Shown here: positions 8,801 through 18,509 of the stretch, piece by piece
Layout of the letters: each line of letters begins with the position of its first letter
Position numbering within the stretch: the stretch's first letter is position 1
From: Steroidobacter gossypii
GTDB taxonomy: Bacteria > Pseudomonadota > Gammaproteobacteria > Steroidobacterales > Steroidobacteraceae
Reading direction: 5' to 3'
Assembly: GCF_016801985.1 (NCBI RefSeq)
Contig: NZ_JAEVLS010000001.1
Coordinates: 1,550,001-1,614,000 of the forward strand
DNA: 64,000 nt
Position numbers and translations under genes: made by a program
The notes under the pieces: generated by a model
Told to the model about the DNA's origin: nothing
Seen by the model: the letters and a program-made list of their open reading frames with translations, nothing else
Databases searched by the model: none

Positions 8801-10234
8801 ATGAACCTCACTCCGCAATTCATCATCGACGCCAGCTATTTCGCCGCGGCGTTTCTGTTCATCTACGGTTTGAAGCGCATGTCCTCGCCGGTGACGGCAC
8901 GCTCGGGCATCGTGGTGGCCGGCGCGGGCATGTTGGTCGCGGTGCTGGCCAGCTTCCTTTATTACTTTGGCGTCAACGACGCTGCACTCCCGCACTTGAG
9001 CACCAACGTCGTGCTCGCGTTGACAGCACTGGTGATCGGCACCGGCTGGGCATGGTGGAGCGGCAAACGAGTCGCGATGACGGCCATGCCGCAGATGGTT
9101 GCTTTGTATAACGGCATGGGCGGTGGCGCGGCCGCGGCGATTGCGGCGGTCGAGTTGTTACGAACCAACGCGGTTCATCAAACGATTCCGCTGATGCTGG
9201 CCATCGCGGGCGCGTTGATTGGCTCGGTGTCGCTGTCCGGCTCGTTGATTGCGTGGGCCAAGCTCGATGGCCGCATCAATGGCGTTTGGCGCATGAGCGG
9301 CCAGCAGATATTCAACGGCATCGTGTTTCTTGCGACGCTCGGAGTGGGTATTTACATCGTGTTCGTGGCGCATGGCCACGCGCATCCGGGTGTGGTCGCG
9401 GCGTTCTTTATCGGCGCGCTGATTTTCGGCGTGTTGATGACGATGCCCATCGGCGGCGCGGACATGCCGGTGGTGATTTCGCTGTACAACGCGTTCACGG
9501 GTCTCGCGGTGGGCTTCGAAGGTTACGTGTTGCAGAACCCCGCGCTGATGATCGCGGGCATGGTGGTGGGCTCGGCGGGTACGTTGCTTACGCTGCTGAT
9601 GGCCAAAGCGATGAATCGCAGTGTGTCGAATGTGATCTTCAGCAACTTCGGCGATGCTGGCGGGGAGAGCCAAGGCGAAATCAAAGGTTCGCAGAAGCCG
9701 GCCGAGGCGGGCGACGCTGCGATCAACATGCGTTATGCGTCGAAGGTCATCATCGCGCCGGGTTACGGCCTGGCGGTGGCGCAGGCTCAGCACAAGCTTT
9801 ATGAGTTCGTGAAGTTGCTGACGGATGCGGGAGTGGAGGTGAAGTTCGCCATTCATCCGGTCGCGGGCCGCATGCCCGGCCATATGAACGTGCTGCTCGC
9901 CGAGGCTGGTGTGCCGTACGACATGATCTACGATCTGGAAGACATCAACGGTGAGTTCAAAGAAGCCGACGTGGCAATCGTCATCGGCGCGAACGATACG
10001 GTGAACCCGGCGGCGCGCACCAACAAGTCCAGCCCGATCTATGGCATGCCCATCCTGAACGTCGATCAGGCCAAGCAGGTTTATGTCGTCAAGCGCGGCC
10101 AGGGCAAAGGTTACTCGGGCGTGGAGAACGAATTGTTCTTCGCGGACAACTGCAACCTCGTGTATGGCGATGCGCAGAAGGTCATGGTGGCGATGATTCA
10201 GGCCGTGAAGTCGCTCGAGGGCGGCGGGCACTGA
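8801..10234 (+). CDS. pntB: NAD(P) transhydrogenase subunit beta
   Basis: A 477-residue beta subunit. The N-terminal 280 residues hold about nine membrane helices (domain II). The rest is the NADP(H)-binding domain III, with the conserved GYGLAVAQAQH fingerprint, HPVAGRMPGHMNVLLAEA, and VIGANDTVNPAA. Completes the pntAA-AB-B operon that supplies NADPH for biosynthesis and glutathione reduction. No classical terminator follows the stop; instead a 147-bp palindromic element begins 38 bp downstream. Confidence 0.95.
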   Translation: MNLTPQFIIDASYFAAAFLFIYGLKRMSSPVTARSGIVVAGAGMLVAVLASFLYYFGVNDAALPHLSTNVVLALTALVIGTGWAWWSGKRVAMTAMPQMVALYNGMGGGAAAAIAAVELLRTNAVHQTIPLMLAIAGALIGSVSLSGSLIAWAKLDGRINGVWRMSGQQIFNGIVFLATLGVGIYIVFVAHGHAHPGVVAAFFIGALIFGVLMTMPIGGADMPVVISLYNAFTGLAVGFEGYVLQNPALMIAGMVVGSAGTLLTLLMAKAMNRSVSNVIFSNFGDAGGESQGEIKGSQKPAEAGDAAINMRYASKVIIAPGYGLAVAQAQHKLYEFVKLLTDAGVEVKFAIHPVAGRMPGHMNVLLAEAGVPYDMIYDLEDINGEFKEADVAIVIGANDTVNPAARTNKSSPIYGMPILNVDQAKQVYVVKRGQGKGYSGVENELFFADNCNLVYGDAQKVMVAMIQAVKSLEGGGH

Positions 10235-10272
10235 TCTCGGCGTCGTTTAAGAGGGTGGCTTCGATTGGGGCT

Positions 10273-10419
10273 GAGGCTGTGCCGGGGTAGGTCCTCCCGG
10301 CACCGCGCACCGCCCGGCCCACGCGTAGCGTGGTCCGTGCGTTACGTCCATGTAGCTGCTAACGGAAAAACGTCCCTGTTTTATCCATTTGCCGGGAGAA
10401 CCTACCCCGGCACAGCCTC
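10273..10419. repeat. 147-bp element with 29-bp terminal inverted repeats (MITE/REP-like)
   Basis: The arms at 10273-10301 and 10391-10419 are inverted copies matching at 28 of 29 positions. They enclose 89 bp that contain a further perfect hairpin, CCACGC-GTA-GCGTGG, at 10319-10333. It lies between pntB and the response-regulator gene and has no coding potential. The form resembles a small non-autonomous mobile palindromic element. As RNA it would fold into one long cruciform hairpin that could also end transcription from pntB, although no T-run follows either arm. No second copy is visible in this window. Confidence 0.75.
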
Positions 10420-10539
10420 CGCGGCGCGGGGTGGAAGGTCAGATCTCTTCAGGCGGAGCGAAGCGAACGCCGCGCTTGTTAAAGCATCCTTAATTGCCGG
10501 TGCCGAGCGGGGGCGGTAGGCTGGCGGTTCCGTGATGCT

Positions 10540-11229
10540 GTGGCTGGAGCGGTGGCTAGAGTACTCATCATCGAAGACGACCGCGTGACCGCCGATGAAA
10601 TCGGGGCGGAGTTGCAGCGGTACGGGTTGGAGACCGAGTGGGTCGGTGACGGCAACACCGGGCTTGAGCGCGCGCGAGGGGGTTTTTATGACGCCATCAC
10701 GCTCGATCGCATGCTCCCTGGCATGGATGGTCTGACCCTTGTTACACGGCTGCGCGAATCCGGTGTGCAGACGCCGGTGCTGATGATCAGTGCGCTGTCG
10801 GACGCCGATGAGCGAGTGCGGGGCCTGCGGGCTGGCGGCGACGACTATCTCACCAAACCTTTCAATCCCGACGAAATGGCTGCGCGCATCGAAGTGCTCC
10901 TGCGCCGGCACGCGAACGCGTCGCGACCCATGGTGCTGCGGGTCGGCGATCTCGAGCTCGATCTGATCGATCGCACCGCGCGCCGCGGCGGCACGCTGCT
11001 GGATCTGTTGCCCACCGAGTTCCGGCTGCTCGAATTCCTCATGCGTCACAGTGGCCGCGTCCTGACGCGCACCATGATCTTCGAGGCCGTGTGGGGTTAT
11101 CACTTCGACCCCGGCACCAACGTCATCGAGGTGCACATTGGCCGGCTGCGCCGCAAGCTCGATCCGCCCGAACGGGAGCCGCTCATCCACACCGTTCGCG
11201 GAGCAGGGTACGTGCTTGAAGCTCGCTGA
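10540..11229 (+). CDS. OmpR-family response regulator controlling the adjacent efflux operon
   Basis: A 229-residue regulator. The receiver domain (residues 6-120) has the acidic pair in IIEDD, phospho-acceptor D56 (TLDRMLPG) and K107 (TKPF). The winged-helix DNA-binding domain covers about 130-228, with LPTEFRLLEFLMRH and VWGYHFDPGTNVIEVHIGRLRRKLD. The reading frame begins at GTG 10540, and a second GTG at 10552 would give the commoner N-terminus ARVLIIEDD. It is the first gene of a set with the sensor kinase (14-bp overlap) and the RND pump genes, which it most likely regulates. Confidence 0.9.
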   Translation: MAGAVARVLIIEDDRVTADEIGAELQRYGLETEWVGDGNTGLERARGGFYDAITLDRMLPGMDGLTLVTRLRESGVQTPVLMISALSDADERVRGLRAGGDDYLTKPFNPDEMAARIEVLLRRHANASRPMVLRVGDLELDLIDRTARRGGTLLDLLPTEFRLLEFLMRHSGRVLTRTMIFEAVWGYHFDPGTNVIEVHIGRLRRKLDPPEREPLIHTVRGAGYVLEAR

Positions 11230-12598
11230 GCTGTCACGCGTCAGCACGGTTCGGCTGCTGCCGATCTACGGCCTGCTATTCATCTTGTGGAGCGTGCTGC
11301 TGGTCGGCTGGGTGCAGTACGACACCAAGCGCTATTTGTCCGGTGTGGTCGACGAGATCCTGCGCCAGCGCATGCATTATCTGAATCACATCGACCGGCA
11401 GCGCTTGCCCGAGGCCATGGCGCAGACCGTCGCGTTGGATCTGCAGGGTGTGATGCTGTACGGACTGTTCGATCAGCAGGGTCGAAAGCTGGTTGGCAAC
11501 ATCGAGCAGATGCCGGGCGGCGTGTCGCTGGATGGCGTGGTTCATTTCCTGCCTGGCGGTGTCCGCAAGGAAGGCGACCAGCGACCGATCCGCTCGCGGG
11601 GCTTGGCGACGCGGCTCGACACGGGCGAAGTTTTGATTCTGGCGCGCGCCACCAGCGTGGTGGATGAAGTCAACGCCATCATCTATCGATCGCTGTTGTG
11701 GGGCCTGTCGCTCACCGTCATTCCCGGCCTGATCGGCGGGTTGTGGCTGGCGCGAGGCCCATTGCGACGGATTCGTGCTTTGGAGTCCGCCGCACAACCC
11801 ATCATGCGCGGCGATTTGCATCAGCGGCTGCCGATCTCGGAGCGTCGTGACGAGCTCGACATGCTGGCCGGCATCGTCAATTCGATGCTGCAAGAGATCG
11901 AGCGCCTGATGAGCGAAGTCAAAGGGGTGTGCGACAGCATCGCGCATGATTTGCGCACGCCGCTGACTCGTCTACGCACGCAGTTGCATCGCATGCACCG
12001 TGAGGCGGCCGATGAAACCGCGCATCGCGCTGTGCTGGAGCATGCCATCTCCGATGTGGACTCGTTGCTGGATCGCTTCCGCGCGCTGTTGCGTATCTCG
12101 GAGCTGGAAGATATGCACCGTCGCGCCGGCTTCACCGATGTGAATCTGGTGAAGACCATCGATCACGTGCGCGAGATCTACACCCCGCTGGCCGAAGACA
12201 AGCACATCACCTTCTCGTTCGAGGTGGCGCACGATATTCCATTGGTTCGCGGCGATCCGCATTTGCTGCTGGAGGCTGTCTCCAACATCGTCGACAACGC
12301 CATCAAGTTCACGCCGACCGGCGGCAGCATCCATCTGCGCCTGACGCAGGACGCCGCCGAAGGCGTGCGCATCGACGTGATCGACAGCGGTCCCGGCATC
12401 TGCACCACAGAGCGTGACGTGGTGTTGCAGCGGTTCTACCGCGGCACGTGCACCAGCAAGGATGTTTCCGGCTCGGGGCTCGGCCTGTCCATCGTGGCCG
12501 CCATCGTCAAACTGCACGGCTTCAAATTGCAGATCATCGACAATCCCAGCGGCGGCGCCTGGTTCTCGCTGTCGTGCGGGCCGGCGGCGGCCGCCTAA
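11216..12598 (+). CDS. HAMP-domain sensor histidine kinase partner
   Basis: A 460-residue kinase with a TTG start at 11216 chosen so that the first membrane helix (residues 14-33) sits near the N-terminus; an ATG at 11138 is in frame but would overlap the regulator by 92 bp. The order is helix 1, periplasmic sensor (34-155), helix 2 (about 158-179), HAMP (180-232), H-box IAHDLRTPL with H244, N-box NIVDNAIKF, then DSGPGI and GSGLGLSI of the ATPase domain. The signal sensed is unknown. It phosphorylates the regulator encoded just upstream, and 77 bp separate it from the RND pump gene. Confidence 0.9.
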   Translation: MKLAELSRVSTVRLLPIYGLLFILWSVLLVGWVQYDTKRYLSGVVDEILRQRMHYLNHIDRQRLPEAMAQTVALDLQGVMLYGLFDQQGRKLVGNIEQMPGGVSLDGVVHFLPGGVRKEGDQRPIRSRGLATRLDTGEVLILARATSVVDEVNAIIYRSLLWGLSLTVIPGLIGGLWLARGPLRRIRALESAAQPIMRGDLHQRLPISERRDELDMLAGIVNSMLQEIERLMSEVKGVCDSIAHDLRTPLTRLRTQLHRMHREAADETAHRAVLEHAISDVDSLLDRFRALLRISELEDMHRRAGFTDVNLVKTIDHVREIYTPLAEDKHITFSFEVAHDIPLVRGDPHLLLEAVSNIVDNAIKFTPTGGSIHLRLTQDAAEGVRIDVIDSGPGICTTERDVVLQRFYRGTCTSKDVSGSGLGLSIVAAIVKLHGFKLQIIDNPSGGAWFSLSCGPAAAA

Positions 12599-12675
12599 AA
12601 AACCTTTCATCTGCGGCATGTCCGAAGCGGCGACGAGCCGACCCATAATGGTCGTTCCAGGATCGTCGGCTCCGC

Positions 12676-15600
12676 ATGCTCGGTATCGTCAAAATCGCTC
12701 TGCGCCGCCCGTACACCTTTGTGGTGCTGGCGCTGCTCATCCTCATCTTTGGCGTGCTGGCCATCCTGCGCACGCCCACCGATATCTTTCCGAACATCCG
12801 CATTCCGGTCATCAGCGTGGTGTGGCAATACACCGGCCTGCCGCCGGACGGCATGGCGGGGCGCATCACCACCAATTTCCAGCGCACCCTGACCACCACG
12901 GTCAACGACATCGAGCACATCGAAGCGAATTCGTATACCGGCTTCGGTGTCATCAAGATCTTTTTCCAGCCGAACGCGGACATCAACACTGCCAACGCGC
13001 AGGTGACGGCCATCGCGCAGACCATCCTGCGACAGATGCCGCCGGGCGTGAATCCGCCGATGATCCTCAACTACAACGCGTCGACTGTATCGATCCTGCA
13101 GCTGGCGTTGTCGGGCGAAGGCATGACCGAGCAGCAGCTTGCCGACCTCGGTTTGAATACGATTCGCACGCAACTGGTGACGGTGCCTGGCGCGGCCATT
13201 CCGTTTCCCTTCGGCGGCAAGAACCGCCAGATCCAGATCGATCTGGATCCCACCGCGTTGCAAGCGCGCGGTTTGTCGGGAACGGATGTCGCCAATGCGC
13301 TGGCGGCGCAGAATCTGATCACGCCGGTGGGCACTCAAAAGATCGGCGGGTTCGAGTACGTCATCAACCTGAATAACAGTCCGTCCGCGATCGAAGATCT
13401 GGGTCGCCTGCCCATTCGGCTGGTCGACGGCGCGATGGTGTATTTGCGCGATGTAGCGCACGTGCGCGACGGCAATGCACCGCAGACCAACATCGTGCAT
13501 GTAGATGGCGGACGTTCAGTGCTCATCAACGTGTTGAAGAACGGTTCCGCCTCGACTCTGGCGGTGATCGAAGGCATCAAGAACAAGGCCGAGCAGCTCA
13601 AGGCGCAACTGCCCGACGCGATGCAGATCAAGCCCATCGGCGATCAATCCATTTTCGTTCGCAGCGCCATCACTGGCGTGGTGGTCGAAGGCGCCATCGC
13701 GGCCGTGCTCACCAGCCTGATGATCCTGTTGTTCCTCGGCAGCTGGCGCTCGACCGTGATCATCGCCACGTCGATTCCGCTGGCGGTGCTGGGCTCGGTA
13801 TTTCTGCTGTCGATGACCGGACAGACCTTGAACATCATGACCCTCGGCGGCCTGGCGCTGGCGGTCGGCATTCTGGTCGACGACGCGACCGTCACCATCG
13901 AAAACATCAACTGGCATCTCGAGCACGGCAAGGATGTGAAGACTTCCATCCTCGACGGCGCGGCGCAAATCGTCACTCCCGCGTTCGTCTCGCTGTTGTG
14001 TATCTGTAACGTGTTCGTGCCCATGTTCTTCCTGGAGGGCGTGGCGCGCTTTCTGTTCGTGCCCATGGCGTTGGCCGTGATCTTCGCGATGGTGTGCTCG
14101 TTCATCCTGTCGCGCACGCTGGTGCCGACGATGGCGATGTATTTGTTACGGCCACACTCGCATGAAGATGCGACGGCATCTTCCACCAATCCGCTGGTGA
14201 AGTTTCAGCGGTCGTTCTCCGCGCGATTCGAGCGGTTCCGCGGCAGCTACAAAGAGTTGCTGTCGCTGGCGATGTCCCACCGGCGTGTGTTCGTTACCGG
14301 ATTCATGCTGTTCGTGCTCGCCTCGTTTCTGCTCGTGCCGTTCCTGGGGCGCAATTTCTTCCCGTCGGTGGACTCCGGCCAGATCATGATCCATTTCCGC
14401 GCGCAGCCGGGCACGCGCGTCGAAGAAACCGCCAACCTGTCGGCCCGCATCCAGGACGTGATTCGTCAGATCATTCCGCCGGATGAGCTGATGCTGCTGG
14501 TCGACAACGTCGGCATGCCGTTCTCCAGCATCAATATGACCTACAACAACACCGGCACCATCGGTCCGCAGGATGGCGACATCCAGGTGACGTTGGAGGA
14601 AGAGCACCAGCCCACCGCGGAGTATGTCCGCAGGTTGCGAGAGGAATTGCCCAAGCGCTTTCCCGGCGCCAGTTTCTCGTTCACCCCCGCCGACATCGTC
14701 AGTCAGATCCTGAACTTCGGCTCGCCGGCGCCCATCGACGTGCAGATCCGCGGTAACAATCTGGCGGCGAACTATGCTTATGCCGAACGCTTGCTTGCAG
14801 ATATCAAGCGCATCCCGGGTGTTGCCGACGCGCGCATTCAACAGGCGCGCGGCCTGCCGACGTTCAACGTCGATGTCGATCGCACTCGGGCGCAATTCTC
14901 GGGCCTGACCGAGCGCGACGTGACCAACAGCATGGTGGTCAATCTGGCCGGCTCGGTACAGGTCGCGCCGACGTTCTGGCTCAATCCGGAAACCGGCATT
15001 CAGTACCCCATCGTCATGCAGACGCCGCAGTACAGGATGGATGAGCTGAGCTCGCTCGCGACCCTGCCGGTGACGGGTGAAAATTCCAGAACTTCGCATC
15101 TGCTCGGTGGCATCGCGGATATCACGCGCACCACCTCGAGCGGCGTGATCTCCCAATACAACATTCAACGGATGGTGCAGATATACGCCACCACTCAGGG
15201 CGCCGACCTCGGCTCGGTGGCTTCACGTATTCGAGAGATCATCGACGCGCACGCCGAGGAGTTGCCCAAAGGCTCATCGGTAGAGCTGCTGGGCCAGGCG
15301 CGCACCATGGACAGCTCCTTCTCCGGACTGATCTTCGGGCTGATCGGCGCCATCGTGCTGATTTATCTGCTGGTGGTGGTGAATTTTCAGTCGTGGAGCG
15401 ATCCGTTGGTGATCATCAGCGCCTTGCCTGCCGCGCTCGCTGGCATCGTGTGGATGTTGTTCACGACATTCACGTCGCTGTCGGTGCCGGCATTGACCGG
15501 CGCGATCATGTGTATGGGAGTGGCCACGGCCAACAGCGTGCTCGTCGTGAGCTTTGCGCGCGAACGGCTGGAGCAACTGGCCGATCCGATTGCGGCTGCC

Positions 15601-15864
15601 ATCGACGCCGGCTTCGTTCGTTTCCGTCCGGTGCTGATGACGGCCCTGGCCATGATCATCGGCATGGCGCCGATGGCGCTCGGCCTGGGCGAAGGCGGCG
15701 AGCAGAACGCGCCGTTGGGTCGCGCCGTGATCGGTGGGCTGATCTTCGCCACCGTGGCCACGCTCATGTTCGTTCCTGTCGTTTTCAGCATCGTGCATCG
15801 TCATTACGCCCGCAAGCCGGACACGGATCCGTCGTTTGCCGGAGAGCCTCATGCCGCCCACTGA
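12676..15864 (+). CDS. RND (HAE1-type) efflux pump inner-membrane subunit
   Basis: A 1062-residue pump of the AcrB/HAE1 type. It has the N-terminal helix, two large periplasmic loops and the helix-4 proton-relay motif GILVDDATVTIENIN with paired aspartates. It ends in the usual C-terminal helix bundle (GAIMCMGVATANSVLVV, then GMAPMALGLGEGGEQNAPLG). It exchanges protons for substrate export, with the adaptor and outer-membrane channel encoded next to it. The substrate cannot be read from sequence. The adaptor gene starts inside its 3' end (14-bp overlap). Confidence 0.92.
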   Translation: MLGIVKIALRRPYTFVVLALLILIFGVLAILRTPTDIFPNIRIPVISVVWQYTGLPPDGMAGRITTNFQRTLTTTVNDIEHIEANSYTGFGVIKIFFQPNADINTANAQVTAIAQTILRQMPPGVNPPMILNYNASTVSILQLALSGEGMTEQQLADLGLNTIRTQLVTVPGAAIPFPFGGKNRQIQIDLDPTALQARGLSGTDVANALAAQNLITPVGTQKIGGFEYVINLNNSPSAIEDLGRLPIRLVDGAMVYLRDVAHVRDGNAPQTNIVHVDGGRSVLINVLKNGSASTLAVIEGIKNKAEQLKAQLPDAMQIKPIGDQSIFVRSAITGVVVEGAIAAVLTSLMILLFLGSWRSTVIIATSIPLAVLGSVFLLSMTGQTLNIMTLGGLALAVGILVDDATVTIENINWHLEHGKDVKTSILDGAAQIVTPAFVSLLCICNVFVPMFFLEGVARFLFVPMALAVIFAMVCSFILSRTLVPTMAMYLLRPHSHEDATASSTNPLVKFQRSFSARFERFRGSYKELLSLAMSHRRVFVTGFMLFVLASFLLVPFLGRNFFPSVDSGQIMIHFRAQPGTRVEETANLSARIQDVIRQIIPPDELMLLVDNVGMPFSSINMTYNNTGTIGPQDGDIQVTLEEEHQPTAEYVRRLREELPKRFPGASFSFTPADIVSQILNFGSPAPIDVQIRGNNLAANYAYAERLLADIKRIPGVADARIQQARGLPTFNVDVDRTRAQFSGLTERDVTNSMVVNLAGSVQVAPTFWLNPETGIQYPIVMQTPQYRMDELSSLATLPVTGENSRTSHLLGGIADITRTTSSGVISQYNIQRMVQIYATTQGADLGSVASRIREIIDAHAEELPKGSSVELLGQARTMDSSFSGLIFGLIGAIVLIYLLVVVNFQSWSDPLVIISALPAALAGIVWMLFTTFTSLSVPALTGAIMCMGVATANSVLVVSFARERLEQLADPIAAAIDAGFVRFRPVLMTALAMIIGMAPMALGLGEGGEQNAPLGRAVIGGLIFATVATLMFVPVVFSIVHRHYARKPDTDPSFAGEPHAAH

Positions 15865-16999
15865 TTCCCATCGTGCGCTACGTCGCGCAGGCATCGTCAT
15901 CGCCGTCATCGCGGTCGTGATCGTCGTGTCCGGAATTGGAGTGCGCGTCAGCGATCGTCGCGAACTGAGCGAGTGGACCGAAGAGCAGGCGATTCCCACC
16001 GTCGCCATAGTCACTCCCACCAAAGGTGATGCAGCTGCGCGCCTCGAGTTGCCCGGTCGTTTAGAAGCGTTGTCGCGTGCGCCACTGCACGCGCGTGTGT
16101 CGGGATACTTGAAGTCGTGGAAGGTCGATATCGGCACGCCGGTGAAGGCGGGGCAACTCCTGGCGGAAATCGAAGCGCCGGACATCGAGCAGCAGTTGTT
16201 ACAAGCGGAAGCGGATCTCGCCAGCGCCGAGGCCAATGCAGCGCTCGCCGCCAGTACCGCCAAGCGCTGGCAGTCCATGCTCGGTCGCGATTCGGTGTCG
16301 CGTCAGGAGGTGGAAGAGAAGGTCGGCGATCTCGCGGCTAAGCAAGCGCTGGTGAAAGCGGAGCGAGCCAACGTCGAGCGGTTGCGGACCATGAAAGGCT
16401 TTACACGCATCGTGGCGCCGTTCGATGGTGTGGTCACCGCGCGCAACACCGATATCGGCGAGCTGATTACCGCGGGCGGTGGCTCGGGCCGGGAATTGTT
16501 TGTTGTTTCGAATACCGGTCGGCTGCGGGTGTATGTCAACGTGCCGCAGGTGTATGTGAGTCAACTCAACATGGATGCGAAGGCGACGATCACTGTGCCC
16601 GATCAGCCGGGCAAGGAATATTCGGCGAGCGTGGAGGGGTCGGCGCGCGCCGTGAATGTCGCCACTGGCACGACGCTGATGCAGCTCATCGTCGACAACC
16701 GGTCAGGCGAGTTGTTGCCTGGCGGTTATGCAAGCGTCAGCTTCGAGCTGGCTGGCGGTGCGCAGTCGCTGCGAGTGCCGGCGAGCGCTCTGATCTTTGA
16801 TCAAGCCGGCCTGCGCGTCGCCACCGTGGGGTCCGACAATCGCGTGGTCATGAAGCCGATCAGCATCGCTCGCGATCACGGCGCCTTCATCGAAGTGGCC
16901 ACCGGCCTGGATCCCGAAGATCGTGTGATCGCCACGCCACCCGACGGTTTGATCGCAGGCAGCGCCGTGCGTGTGCTCGAAACCAATGCGTCGAGTTGA
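15851..16999 (+). CDS. RND periplasmic adaptor (membrane fusion protein)
   Basis: A 382-residue adaptor with an N-terminal membrane anchor (residues about 14-32). The lipoyl-type motif is HARVSGYLKSWKVDIGTPVK with its partner strand IVAPFDGVVTARNTDIGELI, and an alpha-helical hairpin (about 110-180) lies between them. The beta-barrel and membrane-proximal domains follow. ATG 15851 was chosen for its GGAGAG site at 15841-15846; an in-frame TTG lies at 15836. It links the RND pump to the outer-membrane channel. It overlaps the pump gene by 14 bp and the channel gene by 14 bp, so the three are translationally coupled. Confidence 0.92.
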   Translation: MPPTDSHRALRRAGIVIAVIAVVIVVSGIGVRVSDRRELSEWTEEQAIPTVAIVTPTKGDAAARLELPGRLEALSRAPLHARVSGYLKSWKVDIGTPVKAGQLLAEIEAPDIEQQLLQAEADLASAEANAALAASTAKRWQSMLGRDSVSRQEVEEKVGDLAAKQALVKAERANVERLRTMKGFTRIVAPFDGVVTARNTDIGELITAGGGSGRELFVVSNTGRLRVYVNVPQVYVSQLNMDAKATITVPDQPGKEYSASVEGSARAVNVATGTTLMQLIVDNRSGELLPGGYASVSFELAGGAQSLRVPASALIFDQAGLRVATVGSDNRVVMKPISIARDHGAFIEVATGLDPEDRVIATPPDGLIAGSAVRVLETNASS

Positions 17000-18386
17000 G
17001 CTTTCGATCGTAGCGGCGCTCGCGCTGGCGGGATGCTCGCTCGCGCCGAAACTGGAATTGCCCGAGGTTCCCGTTGCCGATTCCTACAAGGAGCCGGCGC
17101 CATGGATGGAGGCCGCGCCGGCCGATCGTTTGCCGCGCGATGCCTGGTGGCAGGCTTACGGCGATGCCGAACTGAACAACCTGCAAGCGAAACTGATTCG
17201 CAACAGCCCGGATCTGCAGGCCGCGCTGGCGCGCTACAACCAAGCGAAGGCGTTTGCGGATCAGTTGCGTTCCGGTTTGTTTCCTTCGTTCGGCCTGCGC
17301 GCCGACGGTGTTCGCGCAAGGCAGTCGGAAACTCGTCCGCCGGCCGGGCAAGCAGCGCCTCGTTATTACAACGCTTACGGCGTAGGATTCGAAGCTGCCT
17401 ATGAACTCGATCTCTGGGGACGAGTTCGCAATGACGTCGCCGCCGGCGATCTCGAAGCGAGCGCGGCCGCGGCGGACCTGGAGTCGGCGCGCTTGAGCTT
17501 GCAAGCTCAACTGGCCGATTACTACATCGCGCTCTATGGGCTTGATAGAGAAGCGGCATTGCTGGCCGATACCGTCGCTGCTTACGAGCGCGCTTTGTCG
17601 CTCACCAAGGAGCGACACGACGCCGGCATCGTATCCGGCCTCGACGTCGCGCGAGCGCAGACGCAGTTGGATACGGCACGATCGCAGAGGTCGCAGAACC
17701 AGGCTCAACGCGCGACGCTCGAACACGCCATCGCTGCCCTTGTGGGGGAATCGCCCTCGCAATTCTCCTTGGAGCCCCGCTCGGCTCCCCTGCAACTACC
17801 CCGCATCCCTCGCGACGTGCCGAGCAACCTGCTGCAACGCCGGCCGGATATCGCCGCGGCACAGCGCCGAACGGCAGCCGCGAACGCCAGTGTGGGTGTG
17901 GCTCGTGCGGCGTATTTCCCTTTCATCACGCTGAATGGCCTGTATGGCTTCGAAAGCACTCGCTCGAGCGATTGGCTGACCGCCCCGAATGCCGCCTGGT
18001 CGGTCGGCCCGACCTTGCTGCTCGAGCTGTTCGACGCCGGTCGCCGTCGGGCGCGCATGGAGCAAGCCAGGGCCGTGCTGGAAGAGGCGGGCGCGGCCTA
18101 CCGAGGCATCGTACTGGCCGCTTTTCAGGACGTTGAAGACAGCCTGGCCCTGCTGCATCACTACGGGAGCGCCGCAGAGGCCGAGCGCTCGGCAGTCACT
18201 TCGGCCCAGCAATCTCTGGATTTCGCCATGAACCGCTATCGTGAGGGTGCGGTCAGCTACCTGGAAGTGGCGCAGTCCCAGACCGTCGCCCTGAATGCCC
18301 AGCGCGACGCCCTTGACCTGGAAACACGACAATTACGGGCCAGCGTGGCCCTGATCCGCGCCCTGGGCGGCGGCTGGGAGGGCTGA
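16986..18386 (+). CDS. NodT-family outer-membrane efflux lipoprotein
   Basis: A 466-residue TolC-like channel. The start at ATG 16986 gives a lipoprotein signal with lipobox LALAGC and acylated C17. Two OEP repeats follow, with characteristic segments (WWQAYGDAELNNL near the N-terminus, FEAAYELDLWGRV, then RYREGAVSYLEVAQSQ). It forms the outer-membrane exit duct for the RND pump and adaptor encoded immediately upstream, and it is the last gene of the efflux operon. Confidence 0.92.
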   Translation: MRRVELSIVAALALAGCSLAPKLELPEVPVADSYKEPAPWMEAAPADRLPRDAWWQAYGDAELNNLQAKLIRNSPDLQAALARYNQAKAFADQLRSGLFPSFGLRADGVRARQSETRPPAGQAAPRYYNAYGVGFEAAYELDLWGRVRNDVAAGDLEASAAAADLESARLSLQAQLADYYIALYGLDREAALLADTVAAYERALSLTKERHDAGIVSGLDVARAQTQLDTARSQRSQNQAQRATLEHAIAALVGESPSQFSLEPRSAPLQLPRIPRDVPSNLLQRRPDIAAAQRRTAAANASVGVARAAYFPFITLNGLYGFESTRSSDWLTAPNAAWSVGPTLLLELFDAGRRRARMEQARAVLEEAGAAYRGIVLAAFQDVEDSLALLHHYGSAAEAERSAVTSAQQSLDFAMNRYREGAVSYLEVAQSQTVALNAQRDALDLETRQLRASVALIRALGGGWEG

Positions 18387-18450
18387 AGCGCCCGCGTGGT
18401 CCCGGTGAAACAGCTGATACATTAGTCTTTAAGCTGAAATACTTGTCCCG

Positions 18451-18480
18451 TTGAATCTTTACACAACAGTCGCGTATCTT
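18451..18480 (+). promoter_or_regulatory. Candidate sigma-70 promoter for the HNH/exonuclease pair
   Basis: TTGAAT at 18451-18456 and TATCTT at 18475-18480 are 18 bp apart; each matches the consensus at four of six positions. It lies in the only gap (124 bp) upstream of the HNH gene and would give a leader of roughly 20 nt before the GTG at 18510. A suggestion from spacing and hexamers only. Confidence 0.35.
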
Positions 18481-18509
18481 ACGTCACCGGCCCTTGTCGT
18501 GTCCGAGTC

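Noticed and set aside
9158-10231. Long open frame antisense to pntB
   Set aside because: It mirrors the GC-rich codon pattern of pntB, is rich in His/Arg, and has no domain.
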